From assembly GCF_001625215.2 (NCBI RefSeq), contig NC_030384.2, positions 26,028,527 through 26,092,526 on the forward strand: DNA of 64,000 nucleotides, written 5' to 3'. This document shows, piece by piece, positions 39,567 to 50,276 of this stretch. This DNA comes from Daucus carota subsp. sativus (lineage: Eukaryota > Streptophyta > Magnoliopsida > Apiales > Apiaceae). A program made the position numbers and the translations under genes. Each line of letters starts with the position of its first letter. Position 1 is the first letter of the stretch. The notes below the pieces were generated by a model. It searched no databases. It was not told where the DNA came from and worked only from the letters and a program-made list of their open reading frames with translations.

Positions 39567-41113
39567 TGTTCGCAAAAATCTACACGCAAGCGCACGTGAT
39601 CACAAGTAATATATTAAGTTCGATCCCACAGAGACCGGTGAATTAAGAATATGCACCTATGCAACAATGTATGATCAATTTTCACTGCCAAGACAATTAA
39701 CAAGGATGGTTTCTTTTATACTAATAACTAAAATTACTAATCAAATTCAGAATAGGAAAACACATGGGTATCTAACTTCATTATCGAACTTATCTAGAAT
39801 TGAAATTACTGATTAACATGCGACTGTTGATCCTAATCAGACAACACGAAAGTAATACATGCCAACTCTCGTTGCACACATATCATACCAATCAAAATCC
39901 GCAATTAAGACAGAAATCTCATGGACACCAACAAAGCTCAGACCCTATATCTCTATAGCGGTAGTGTAAGCAGAGAGGTTTAATAGCAAGTCATCTATCG
40001 TGATTACACAGGGTGATAAAAATAGTTCAAGTCTACCACAAATTATGTTTCATTCACATAATCCTATGTTTACATGGCATAGTTCTAAATTCAATCATCC
40101 ACTCTCGCTTCAGAAAGAATTAACAAACAACTTAGAAGTTAGCTACGCTCCTAAGAAGAATAAGCACGGCTCATGCAAAGAAATCAACGTACGTCGCAAG
40201 ATCAAGTAATTAATATTCGTTACTAGACTACATCGATAAATCCATTAGAACCCCATGAAGGCGGTTAGTTCATAATCGAACTAATCGACATCATGGGTTC
40301 CAATGAAAGCATGATAAATAAAGGACAAGAATTAAACGAAATAAAAATATATACTTGAATTAATAATAAGGATCACACGTTACAGAATTGATGTTCACGA
40401 TCTCGCTCGAAACTGTCACTTCCTCGCGAAGAACGATCTAATACAAACTGATAATGTGCTTGAATGATTAAAACTAACTTACGATATTGTTCTCTACTAA
40501 ACTACTTCTACCAGGCTAGGGTTTTACACACGAGAAATTAAATTACATTGACCAAGTCAACCGGGCCTCGACCGCTGCGAAAATCCGTCAGAAAAGCTCC
40601 AAAAATCGGCCCGGGGCACTTCTGCTGGGCGCGGCCGCGCTAAACTAGCGCAGGCGCGCTAGTGACAGCAGAAGGTAGCGCGGGCGCGCTAACAAGTAGC
40701 GCGGGCGCGCTACTGTCTGTCATGGTGGCCCTGTTTCTTCGTTTCTCGCTCGTTCTCGCGTGCATGTCCTTCCTCGCTCTAGTACCACTTCCGTAGGTGA
40801 TCACGGTTGCATTTAGCATATGCAACAAGCCCTTTAAACCCCTAGATAGCTCTAGTGGACGAGTGTGCTCTCGTGAGGGTTTGTAGAAGATATACCCACA
40901 AAATCCCAAGTCGCGATGAATCCACAATTCTCTATTCTTGCAAATAATGCACCAAAACCAACCTAAAATGATAGAAAATCACTTCATCACCTCAACTCGT
41001 GACCTGCACAGAAAAACACTAAAAACACATCAAAAGACACTAAACACTTAAGTACAACCAACCAATTTAAGTGGAAATGAAGGCCTATAAGTGCGTATAA
41101 ATACCACTTATCA
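39567..41113 (-). mobile_element. Solo-LTR-like insertion with 5-bp target duplication
   Basis: A 1,547-bp insert bounded by TG...CA: it starts TGTTCGCAAAAATCTACACG and ends CCACTTATCA. It is flanked by perfect CTTCC repeats (39562-39566 and 41114-41118). Removing the insert and one repeat rejoins the F-box reading frame (SPLVLP to YPASL), which confirms the borders. No internal coding domains, primer-binding site or second LTR are seen, so it fits a solo LTR; orientation is uncertain. It contains a GC-rich palindrome cluster (40629-40712) and a spurious Ala/Arg-rich frame at 40640-40927. Confidence 0.8.
40629..40712. repeat. Cluster of four GC palindromes
   Basis: Four near-palindromic units related to TAGCGCGGGCGCGCTA lie at 40629-40642 (partial), 40646-40661, 40676-40691 and 40697-40712. 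Spacers are short and unequal. They stand out sharply in an AT-rich element. Confidence 0.85.
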
Positions 41114-41389
41114 CTTCCATATCCAGCAAGTTTGGTTCGATTGTGTAATGTCTAGGGACACAATCATCTGTTCGAATGGTTTGTCATGCCCTCAGTCCTT
41201 TTTCCTGAACTCAAATCATATCTATTTACTGGGAGTCTGGGAGCATATATTAAGCATGTGGAAATGATTCACCCTGTCCTTTTTGATCTGAGCTGCGTGC
41301 TAATGGTATGCTCTTTCGCTAGAAATTTTCTTATCAGTAGTATTTAATGTTATTTCTGTCATGGACCTACATCTAGTACCGGACCAATG

Positions 41390-41930
41390 ATTTGGGTGAT
41401 ATTCCCGAGGTTTTTTTTTCAAGCGTGGAAGTCAACGAACTAGAATTAGTAGGATTTGTTTTCATAATATAATAATAAACAAAATAAAATAAAATAGGTT
41501 GAAATTTTTATAGGAAAAGATAGAAAAAATTAAAAAAATGTCCGATAGCAAGTTGATCGGTTAATTCAAATTAAATAAGAAATGGGAGTTAGCACGCGGT
41601 TTTGTTGGTACCCTCCAACCGAATCCAATTCAATAATGAAACTAGTTGTTTACTTATTCAAAGAATCAAAGTTATTTAAACGTTCCTGCTATTCTATATT
41701 TCCTTGAAAGGGGCGCTCAGCCCACAGGACATGTTCGGGATCTTTTAAAAAAGGCGGAAGTTTTTATGTAGCTTGTTCCTAATCAAACAAAATTGAATTA
41801 AGGAAATAAAGAAATAGAAAGGAGTAGTAATTCTTCTATAAATTAAAAAATTTTGTATTTATATTTTTTCTTTTTTGGATTCTACTCATATCTATTTTGC
41901 ATTGCTTCTATAAAATCTCATGACTGTAGT
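41390..41930 (+). pseudogene. rps16: Plastid-derived DNA carrying the 3' end of rps16
   Basis: In one frame, 41662-41801 reads [20 protein letters not shown], then [18 protein letters not shown] and LVPNQTKLN with a final TAA. This is the C-terminal half of plastid ribosomal protein S16, exon 2 (family residues GAQPTGTVYDILKKAEVF). One nonsense codon and several substitutions show it is a decayed nuclear copy of plastid DNA (NUPT). Flanking sequence (41510-41660, with ATGTCCGATAGCAAGTTGAT, and 41800-41930) also has an organellar look, but I can name only rps16, so the outer borders are estimates. Plastid rps16 works in the 30S ribosome; this copy is non-functional. Confidence 0.75.
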
Positions 41931-42232
41931 ATAGAGTATAATCAAGAAACACTTGAGTATTGATCTTCTTAGAAATTATGAATGTTTTACCAGAGATACA
42001 TCTTGTTTGCATCATCTTCCCCATATACACCTTCATCTTCAAGACAAGGATGGTACGATTTAATAAACTTCCTAAAGTGGGAGCTTACTATATTCAGAGA
42101 ATTATACTGAAATTGTGAATGTATTTGGTGAAAAAACCACTCTAGTGAATCTGTTATCATAGCCATAACATCGACACTCTTGAGCTGTTAAGAGGTATGA
42201 TTACTTTTTCCTGTTGATTTTATTTGTTATCA

Positions 42233-42760
42233 TCAGTGGCGGAGGTTGTTCAAATTGAGAGCATCGATTAAGATCGAGTCCTCATACATGTCATAGAGTC
42301 TGATCTTTGTTTGGTGTGCAGTCATTAGTGACCATGCACGCCCAGACTCTACGAAGTTACAAAGTCCCTCTGGCTGGTGCCTAGGTGATAAGTACATATT
42401 TGTTCCACCGTCTCCCCAGGACTGTGGCTGGAGTGATCTTTGTTGTCCAGAGGTTCCTGCAAAACAATGTCGGACCCGTTTGGCACCTCCGGCGTGATAA
42501 TCAGATGACAGTATATTTATGATTTTATGATAGTAGATGTTGCTAGTGATAATCAACTTACCCCCAATCTCTCACCTAAGGCTCTTATTTATAGAAGATG
42601 CAACACTCGCATCCGCTTGTCATGTGCTGGATGACGGGAACACCCGTTGTCTGATGGCTTCTAGGCTGTCTGCGGGGAGGCCATGCTGGTGATAACGGGG
42701 TGCAAAGTGGGCCCTATCACTAGGAAAATTCTTCATACAGCAACAACCAACAACTTTAGT
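42233..42760 (-). mobile_element. Possible LTR fragment
   Basis: On the minus strand there is a TATAAATAAGAGCC promoter-like stretch (about 42590), a transcribed-type segment, and GGAGGTGCCAAACGGGTCCG. This arrangement resembles the U3-R-U5 and leader of plant LTR elements. No ends or coding domains were found. The minus-strand frame at 42233-42556 has no recognisable domain. Weak call. Confidence 0.3.
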
Positions 42761-42812
42761 GTTTAAGTGACCAGTAAACTCTAAGATAATTTTAAATAGT
42801 TAAACTTGCGAT

Positions 42813-43228
42813 TAGACTCGGCAATTTGTTACACGACACGAAAAGTTAGTGTCTGGGTTTTGGATTTTGGTACACGAACACGAAAATACATGGTGAATTT
42901 ATTGTTGGATATGGATTTTCATTTAAAATACACGAATGTACATGATATAAAAATATATATTTATGTACAAATATGTACACCATTGTATAAAATATAAAAG
43001 ACTTAATTTATATTTCTGAAAATAATACATAAAATTGCACTTTTAAAACATATTTTAATTAAATTTTTATCATTATATTTATATTAAATGTACACGAAAT
43101 CTACACGACGCGTTTCAAAATGGATATGAATTTCAGATTGGGTACACGAATCTTAAACTGGTCGTGTACGGATTTCACTTTTGAATACACGAAACACAAA
43201 AGTACATTACAGAGGATTGACAGGTCTA
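42813..43228. mobile_element. hAT-like element, copy B, with 8-bp target duplication
   Basis: A 416-bp element. The left end is TAGACTCGGCAATTTG and the inverted right end TAGACCTGTCAATCCTC. It is flanked by CTTGCGAT (42805-42812) and CTTGCAAT (43229-43236), 7 of 8 matching, the duplication size of hAT transposons. It has ACACGACACGAAAA-type subterminal motifs and an AT core, and is inverted relative to copy A at 24521-25006. It lies just downstream of the NLR gene. Confidence 0.75.
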
Positions 43229-43328
43229 CTTGCAATGTACATAGTTTATTTTTACTGCTAAAACTATATTATAGTTATAGATATGCGGGATCAGATACTC
43301 TTCCCAACTGTAACAACAAAAATTGAAC

Positions 43329-45920
43329 TTAAAACAAACAATCATATGGGAGTGGAGGAACATCTCTAACTCGTTCGGTAACTACTTCCAAATTTTGACA
43401 ACAGATTATCTGAAAACCTTTGAGCAAAGGCAAGGCTCTTTCCTCCACTTCCAATTCCTGTAAACTGGGGAGTTTACATAATGTTAAGAACCGTAGACTT
43501 GGAAAAGAATCATGAACGCATACCATTTTCTCCCCCAAGTACGCGCAATCCAAATAAAGGCTCATAAGATTTGACAAACTTCCCAAACTGGGCATTGGAT
43601 CTTGCCTGAACAAAGTATTGACTAGTTTTAACTTAGTAACAGAATCTGGCAAAAAACATAAGTCTGATGGATGTTTAATAATACCCCACAAGTTGACATC
43701 GTTGAGACGTTTGCAAAACGAAAGAGGTTTGACGGTTGGGATGGCTCTGTAAAAAAACATGAGGATGAATGTCTGGAGACTTGTTAAGTTAGCAATGGAG
43801 TCCAAAGTGTCAGCATTTTCTTCTATTGATGCATCTAACATAACCAAACTATTGAGGTTGGTTAGATGTACAGTATCAGTCAGGATCCAGTTCTGATACC
43901 ATATGCTATCTACGGTCTGGAGCTTTGTTTGGTGGCTACCAATCATCAGATTGATTGCAGAAAACTTCTGGCGGAAGTTTATATGCCTCAACTCTGGCAG
44001 CCCACATATTTCGCTAGGAAAGACGTAGTTATTGCCACCTAGACCGCACAAAGTTTGTAGCTTTTTCAGCTTTCCGATGGTTGGAGGAATTACTAATGCT
44101 CCAACCAAATTTGTGCAACTCGGTACGCCTAGGTACTTCAACAAAACCAAATTCCCAATTTCTTCTGGTATTACTTCTGAAGAACTACTGGTTAAATCTA
44201 GAACTTTGAGATATTTAAATCTTTCAGAGATCAATTTGATTTCTATTCCCACAAGTCCTGTAATTATTTTACCAGTTGTTGCTAATGAACGCAACTTGGA
44301 ATTGTCAGGATGAGGTCCAATTAGTTTCAGGTAATTACCAATTCCATTATAAATGGCATGTCGTGGTTGTTCGCGCAACAGATGGACAGGACTTGGATGG
44401 TTATTACTTGAGTCGAAAATTCCTAGTAATCTCTCCTCCTTTGCCTTCTGTACAGCAAGATCACGTACAAGATCATGGACCCGGCATGCCGCAACTCGTC
44501 CATCGCAGTACGAGTCTACTATCTGAATCATGTTGCGATTAATCAACTCATGTAGATAATCCTTAGCCACGTCCTCCATAAGTAATCCATCTCTTTCGTC
44601 AATTTCAGATATGAATTCCTCAGCAATCCATAAATGCCCCAACATGTCAACGTCAAATATAAAGTCTTCTGGGTACTTGGCAAGGTAGAGAAAACATTTC
44701 CTCTTCTGGAAAGACAAGTCATTATAACTCAAGTTGAGTATCTCTTGAATCTCCACAGAATTGCCCTTCAACTGGCTCCAAATATGATCATGCACCTCTA
44801 ACCAACCTTGGTACCCCTTGTGCAATAATAGCCCACTCAGGACTACAATTGCAAGTGGTAAGCCTTGACATTTACCTACCATCTCCTCTCCTAACTTCTC
44901 CAGATTCTTGGTTGGTTTTGCTCTCTTACAGAACAATTGCCAGCTCTCATCGTTACTCAGGAAATGGAGTTCATGGACAAAACATCTGTCATCTACCATC
45001 TGAGCAATTTTTTTATTTCTTGTAGTTATAACGACCCTACTACCATATTTCGTGCCTGCAAAAGCTTTTTTAATCTTTTCCCAACCCTCTATTTCCCACA
45101 TATCATCAATCACAACCAAACAGCGATCACAAGTTTGTAGTATAGCTTGCATGTTTCGCAGCAAGTCGACCTCTTTCATGTGGGACAAATTAGCTGCAAG
45201 CTTGTCGAAAGACATTATCATTGTTCTTAAAACATCTTCAAAGTTATATGCCTGGGAAAAACAAACCCAGGCACGAGTCTCGAAATGGCTCAACTCGCTG
45301 GAGTGGTACAACTTACTGGCAAGTGTAGTCTTGCCCAAACCTCCCATTCCGTGGATGGAAATAACGCCAAGTGAGTCATCCTCTTTAACAAGTTCAGCCA
45401 ACAGAACCTTAGTATCTTCCTCATAACCAACTACGTCCACCTGGTTTTCAAAAGACGTTGCTCTTAGTAATGCTTTTTTACCTCGCTGCACTGTTGCAGT
45501 GGCTAAAATGTTGGAAATGCCATAATCTTCTCGCCTGTTCTTGATCTCCACAATTCTTTCCTTAAGTGACTCGATTTGCTTGCCAATATCATACAGATTT
45601 GATTCTTTTCTGCACATGCAGATAAACCTCCGCAGACGATTCAGAATACCATGTTTAAGAGCTTCATGTTCTTCTTTGAGGAAGTTAAACCTCTCCAGGA
45701 TAAGAATAGCTTCATTGGCAACATCTTTGACATTGTTTATCCATAGGCGGACTAGTTCATCCTCTTGTTTTGCTTCTGCAGCTCTTACAGAAGACTGGAG
45801 GTAGCACAATTCATCTTTGAGCCACCTTACACCGTTTTTCACTCCTATCCTTATATCAACTTCCCTGGCGAGAAAATTACCAAGCTTTTCAATTGCAAAG
45901 GATATAGTTTTATCAACCAT
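43329..45920 (-). CDS. CC-NB-ARC-LRR disease-resistance-type protein (RPP13/RPP8-like CNL)
   Basis: Single-exon gene of 863 aa. An N-terminal coiled-coil (Rx-N) region spans 1-150. NB-ARC motifs are P-loop GMGGLGKTT (191-199), kinase-2 LVVIDDMW (268-275), RNBS-B GSRVVITT (293-300), GLPLA (353-357), RNBS-D CFLYLAKYPEDF (409-420) and VHD at 481-483 in place of the MHD consensus, a common variant. LRRs follow from about 540 (LKVLDL, LLKYLGV and others), ending in PPLPYDCLF. CNL proteins sense pathogen effectors and can form cation channels through the coiled coil. The usual EDVID acidic motif is degenerate here (VKDVANEAILIL, about 64-75), so intramolecular contacts may differ. There are no stops or frameshifts, so it looks functional. 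It appears alone in this window. Plus-strand frames across it are shadows. Confidence 0.95.
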   Translation of the reverse strand: MVDKTISFAIEKLGNFLAREVDIRIGVKNGVRWLKDELCYLQSSVRAAEAKQEDELVRLWINNVKDVANEAILILERFNFLKEEHEALKHGILNRLRRFICMCRKESNLYDIGKQIESLKERIVEIKNRREDYGISNILATATVQRGKKALLRATSFENQVDVVGYEEDTKVLLAELVKEDDSLGVISIHGMGGLGKTTLASKLYHSSELSHFETRAWVCFSQAYNFEDVLRTMIMSFDKLAANLSHMKEVDLLRNMQAILQTCDRCLVVIDDMWEIEGWEKIKKAFAGTKYGSRVVITTRNKKIAQMVDDRCFVHELHFLSNDESWQLFCKRAKPTKNLEKLGEEMVGKCQGLPLAIVVLSGLLLHKGYQGWLEVHDHIWSQLKGNSVEIQEILNLSYNDLSFQKRKCFLYLAKYPEDFIFDVDMLGHLWIAEEFISEIDERDGLLMEDVAKDYLHELINRNMIQIVDSYCDGRVAACRVHDLVRDLAVQKAKEERLLGIFDSSNNHPSPVHLLREQPRHAIYNGIGNYLKLIGPHPDNSKLRSLATTGKIITGLVGIEIKLISERFKYLKVLDLTSSSSEVIPEEIGNLVLLKYLGVPSCTNLVGALVIPPTIGKLKKLQTLCGLGGNNYVFPSEICGLPELRHINFRQKFSAINLMIGSHQTKLQTVDSIWYQNWILTDTVHLTNLNSLVMLDASIEENADTLDSIANLTSLQTFILMFFYRAIPTVKPLSFCKRLNDVNLWGIIKHPSDLCFLPDSVTKLKLVNTLFRQDPMPSLGSLSNLMSLYLDCAYLGEKMVCVHDSFPSLRFLTLCKLPSLQELEVEERALPLLKGFQIICCQNLEVVTERVRDVPPLPYDCLF

Positions 45921-46534
45921 TTTTATGTTTTATGATTTTCAAATTTTCGAGAATGCTGTATATGTATGATGCCCACACAGAAGAAACTCAGAATATACCA
46001 CAAAGCTTTGAAATTTGATATTCTATTTAACTTGTCTACTTGTTCTATACTAATAATATGCTAGCTATCATGGTATCGTCAATCTAATATCATATGATCA
46101 CATTATTGATAGTTAGCTATGACTTTAGATCTGAAAAAGAAATTTAAGGGTTGTATAATAATCAAAGCTCCTGGGCACAAGTTATTGCTACTGTATCACA
46201 ATCATGCACTGCGTAAGTAGTATTTAAAAAAAAAATCATTCTTTTAAATAGACATCGAATGCAACAGCCGACGACTTTAAGCATTGCTGCTTTAAGATAA
46301 TTAACAACAAATTAAAGAACTAATGCTTAGAGGTCAAGTAAATTTAAGGGTGTAAGCATACAAATTGAGCAACAGTTATTGTGATCATTACCTCAGTGGT
46401 ATATAATTTACAGATTCTCTGGTGTGTCCTTATTGGCGCACACTAGCATTTAGCAACCACTTGTTAGTTAGGTGGTGGATTTCAATTTGCTCCCATCTCA
46501 TTAATAATGATGACCAAAAATCTTCACCAATCAA
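45921..46534. other. Spacer between NLR and histone H4
   Basis: The probable NLR promoter lies at the left edge; no TATA box could be assigned with certainty. Nothing else seen. Confidence 0.5.
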
Positions 46535-46687
46535 AAGCTTCAACAAAACATTTTCATTAAATATTAAACTATAAAGTAAATATTTCATTACATATTATAA
46601 CCACACAATTCTACTTCTAAGTTGTGAAAAACAACATTTGAAACATCATTTATAAGTTTGCAACTAAAAATTGTTTCAAATTCGAAT
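46535..46687 (-). other. 3' flank of histone H4, duplicated elsewhere
   Basis: Downstream region of H4. It shares about 110 bp with 38560-38666. No animal-type histone stem-loop is expected or seen; plant histone mRNAs are polyadenylated. Confidence 0.6.
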
Positions 46688-47008
<321 letters not shown>

Positions 47009-47240
47009 TTAATATTCTGCAAGACATTCAATCAAACATTTTATAAGCAGTACTAATATCAAATCAGGAACTATAAGTTCAAACAGGCAAGTTATCAAAC
47101 AGCTTGGATGCATTGCCAATAAATACAAAAATAGAAATTACAACATAAAGTGAGATAAAACTAAAGATTGTAAAGAGGGACAAACCTGAAATCAGAAATG
47201 GAGATGGTTAATGGATATATGAGTCAAGGGTTCGTTGTTG

Positions 47241-47275
47241 AATTTATAGAGTGACAAGTTTGTTATCGATCCGTG
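47241..47275 (-). promoter_or_regulatory. Histone H4 promoter elements
   Basis: On the minus strand, TCTATAAATT (47250-47241) is a good TATA box. Just upstream, CACGGATC (47275-47268) differs by one base from the plant histone octamer CGCGGATC. The pairing and spacing fit a plant histone promoter. Confidence 0.6.
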
Positions 47276-47814
47276 AGAATTAGATGGGTATGTTTTGACC
47301 GTTGATGGATGTGATGATCGACGGTATAGATTGCATTTTCTGGACTCGCACGGATAGGTGAAATTTTGGCGCTTGTATTTTGGGATTAAAACTTGAAATA
47401 GTGTAGTTTTTAAAATACACGCGGGAGGGGGAGGTTGTCATTTTGAATTATTTAGATAATTTCGATGTTTATAGTTAATTTAGGTCCAAATATATAGTGG
47501 TCTTTTTATTTGAATATATGTACATGGATTCGGCCGCTCAAGTGTGTATTATCGAATCACTGAAATGGTGAAATATTAATATTATGAGTAAAATGTATGA
47601 GTAGTGGTCGGATTTTAGTTCGGCCACAGTGTTGTCATTTTTGTATTTAGCAACGTTAAGCATCTTCACATTTTTGTATTTAGCAATGTTAAGCATCTTC
47701 AACAATGTTAATTTTAATCACGATATATCTATAGGTGAAAGTATATTGATAGATGAAAGATAAAAACACAGCAAAAGATCATACACAGAAAAAGATCATA
47801 CTGATAACTTAACA
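47276..47814. other. Spacer between H4 promoter and chitinase-like gene
   Basis: A short tandem duplication of ATTTTTGTATTTAGCAA...GTTAAGCATCTTCA lies at about 47637-47700. No gene is seen. Confidence 0.5.
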
Positions 47815-48732
47815 CTAGTGAGAGATTGCTAATAGTGCTTGTGATTGCTTCTCATAGGGGAATCCTCTTGACATAGAATCATCAGCAGACCATATAAATA
47901 TACCATGAAGTTCTTTCTTGCTTTTGAGCCTTTGGCATGCAGTGAAGAAGCCATTTTCTGGAGACAAACCTCCACTTCCATCAGTACTAAAGCTAGCCAA
48001 CACCTTCCCTCCGTTGTATTTCGATGTCTGAGTCTCAAAATAATTCATAAATTGAGAAACAGTTGTTCCTGCGTCGTATGCATAGAATTGAAAGTTCACG
48101 TAGTCGATGAGATGACCATAACTCTTCCAAAGAGCCAGGTAATGGCTTTGAACCTCATCATCGTCGTATGGTGCTATGGAAGCGAAAGAAATGACACCAT
48201 TCTTCTTAAGGGCGGTTATGAGCTGTCCAATACATTCTGCAAATGTGTCAGGATCTCCTTGGAAATGTTCATAATCGATATCAATGCCATCTAGATTATA
48301 CTCTTGGATGATGTTTGTGAGTGAAGATATGGCATTTGAAACCCATGAATCCACGGAAGATGGACTAAAGTAAGCGCTTCCTCCTCCAACGCTATCACCA
48401 CCTAAGCTTAGTGCTACTTTTACATTTGAATGCTTTTTCTTGATTGCGGAGACTTTGGAAGCACTGAGATTATCGTTGTCCCAGAATATATTGAATTTTC
48501 CATTGGTAGGAGAAGGAGACGAAGAAGTGGTATAATCGATGGCAAAAGCAAGGATAAAGTGAAACTCCACGTTGGGGTTTATTGGTACATCTGAGAATTT
48601 TATGTTATTGAACTCTGCACCAATGTATTCGCGGAAGATATCTGAGGTTGCAGGGGCAGTTAAGTGTTTAGCTGAGGTGATTAGGAGAGCTTGAAGAGCG
48701 AAAATAGTTAGGAAAGCCTTTGAGAACTCCAT
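47815..48732 (-). CDS. GH18 chitinase 2-like protein, secreted
   Basis: Single exon of 305 aa from the ATG at 48732 ([20 protein letters not shown]), which gives a good signal peptide ending near residue 21. The frame is open further upstream but would place a hydrophilic stretch ahead of the signal. The glycosyl hydrolase 18 core is intact: beta-strand 3 VALSLGGDS (107-115) and catalytic DGIDIDYE (148-155, proton donor Glu155), then [18 protein letters not shown] and a final FIWSADDS strand. It is closest by eye to plant chitinase 2 / RuBisCO-associated GH18 proteins. These include both active chitinases and storage or binding proteins, so activity is likely but unproven. No chitin-binding domain. 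The plus-strand frame 47905-48294 is an antisense shadow. Confidence 0.92.
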   Translation of the reverse strand: MEFSKAFLTIFALQALLITSAKHLTAPATSDIFREYIGAEFNNIKFSDVPINPNVEFHFILAFAIDYTTSSSPSPTNGKFNIFWDNDNLSASKVSAIKKKHSNVKVALSLGGDSVGGGSAYFSPSSVDSWVSNAISSLTNIIQEYNLDGIDIDYEHFQGDPDTFAECIGQLITALKKNGVISFASIAPYDDDEVQSHYLALWKSYGHLIDYVNFQFYAYDAGTTVSQFMNYFETQTSKYNGGKVLASFSTDGSGGLSPENGFFTACQRLKSKKELHGIFIWSADDSMSRGFPYEKQSQALLAISH

Positions 48733-49868
48733 ACTGGGAAAAGAAGATGTGTTTGGTGGCTTTGATATTGAAATACAATCAGAAAGCATGCATATATATA
48801 CTAATTTGGAGATGTAACATGTTACTAATTATGTAAATTAATATGCATGACTGCTTGTTAAGACAAGCTTAATCGCTTATGATATCAAGCGTACGATGTC
48901 TCCTTGATAGTTTAACGTAAAAGGAGTATTATTTAGGTGACTGTTAATTACATCTTGAACAAGTGTCTGTTTTTTGCAGAAGCCAGTTTTGTTTGCTTCC
49001 TTATAACCATTAAAGGTTTTAAAAATGATAATACTCTTATCAACTTCTTCCTCAAGGCACAGCATTCAATTAGCTGACTAAAGCCGACACCCTCACCATA
49101 TCTGTCCTGCTCGCAAGCTTCTTACTTATAAGTTATAATCGAGCTTTAGACCAATCCAGAAAAATTGATCAAGTGATCTGGAACTTCCCTTGAGAAAAAA
49201 ATGCTAGTTTTAGTATCTTATAGATTTCGACTGTCCTAAATCTATTGTGTAGAAACTGATTAATTTGTCTATCCTAATAATCACACACATGACTTCATGA
49301 GTACCTCATCTTGCCAAAAGAATAGAAGTGAGTATCAAAATAGAGGACAACGCTTAGGACTGCTAATTTAGCAGTCTTACTAACAAAGGCCTACATTGAG
49401 GTATAGCAAATCTGGCTTAACTAATAGTACACGTACAACCAGATCTCTTTCGCTTGCTCACTCCCTCCCCCGATCAAAATCTGATATGGGTAACTCACAA
49501 TTTTCTACCTCGGATATGTATGGAGTATGGTGAATGCAGAGAGTTTACTTACCTGCGTTTTAGCCATGATCTCCGTCTGTTTTAGTTTGTAGGTGACTCG
49601 TGACTTGTACATGGCATACAAGCACAACATATCTTCAGACCTATGATCTACAGATTTGGTACTTAAACTCATCGTAATAAAAATGTAGTGTCATCATTAG
49701 CAAGGTTGCCAGAAGCTGCAGAGAGTGGAAGTTTAATGGGTGCAAGCTAAACTTGCACGTCTTTATAATATATGGTGATGGTCCAGGTGCAAGACTAGCA
49801 CCATAGTCTAGGTGAATAATGGTAATCAACTAAATTGCACCACTGTTTTTCCATTGTCTTTCAGAAGG
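48733..49868. other. Upstream of the chitinase-like gene, spacer
   Basis: On the minus strand, TATATATA-containing sequence at about 48790-48800 could be the core promoter. The rest shows no gene; frames at 48877-49065 and 49641-49829 lack any motif. Confidence 0.5.
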
Positions 49869-50222
49869 CATCTCCACGTACATTTGCTTGCTGAGTGCAT
49901 TGGAAGGCTCATAACAACCCTCAAGAGGAACAATGTTATATCTTTTGCTTCAATGGCTCCATTTGATGGTGATCAAGGTCAACGCCACTATAAGGATCTT
50001 CAGAGTAGATATGGCTATGTCATAGACCACGTAAACTTGCAGTTTTACGTGTAAGACTCAAGTACAACCGTGCCTGAGCTTTTGAGTTACTTCAGAACTC
50101 AAACATCAAACTATCAAGGTGCTAAGGTTTTGGCAAGTTTTACAAGTACTGGTGGTGGAGCCTTATCACCAGAACCTGGTTTCTTTACTGCCTGCAGCAC
50201 TCTAAAAGATCTTGAGGGGTTA
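49869..50222 (+). pseudogene. GH18 chitinase 2-like gene fragment
   Basis: Reads [35 protein letters not shown], then [13 protein letters not shown], a TAA stop, and TTVPELLSYFRTQTSNYQG, ending KVLASFTSTGGGALSPEPGFFTAC. This matches the C-terminal 40 percent of the intact gene at 47815-48732, but on the opposite strand. The N-terminal part with the catalytic Glu is missing, and the sequence ends abruptly where an LTR-type element begins at 50277. It is a dead relic of an inverted duplication. Confidence 0.85.
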
Positions 50223-50276
50223 AAAACGTATATAATAACTAAATGTTCCAAGGTAGAAGGATTTTCGAGTGCCCAC

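Larger units (their letters stand above)
38690..41330 (+). pseudogene. F-box protein C-terminal (F-box-associated) remnant, split by an LTR insertion
   Basis: From about 38690 the frame reads KFLPEYVVLQASTNGLVCC, then SKPRLIYICNPINKQW, SSPALAFYPFSDV, KNKGIFVAGYLYWLTDGDQ and LGEYKGKLCYVVVSVDG. This is the classic F-box-associated interaction domain. The N-terminal F-box is missing; the similarity starts right after the H4-flank duplicate. There is a one-base insertion near 39305 (NC then WTLEHLVALDLLEV in another frame). A one-base loss near 39466 restores DIFLYDYNTGEMKMPCPF. The gene is then cut at 39566 by the element 39567-41113 and resumes at 41119 (YPASLVRLCNV), with a TAG at 41153. It continues FEWFVMPSVLFPELKSYLF to about 41300. 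Intact members are SCF ubiquitin-ligase adaptors; this copy cannot make one. Confidence 0.85.

Noticed and set aside
40629-40712. Regularly repeated palindromes suggesting a CRISPR array
   Set aside because: Plant nuclear context, unequal short spacers and location inside an LTR-like element; no cas genes.
40640-40927. Minus-strand Ala/Arg-rich frame of 95 codons
   Set aside because: Falls in the GC-palindrome zone of the LTR-like insert; compositional.
47905-48294. 129-codon plus-strand frame
   Set aside because: Exactly antisense to the well-supported GH18 gene.
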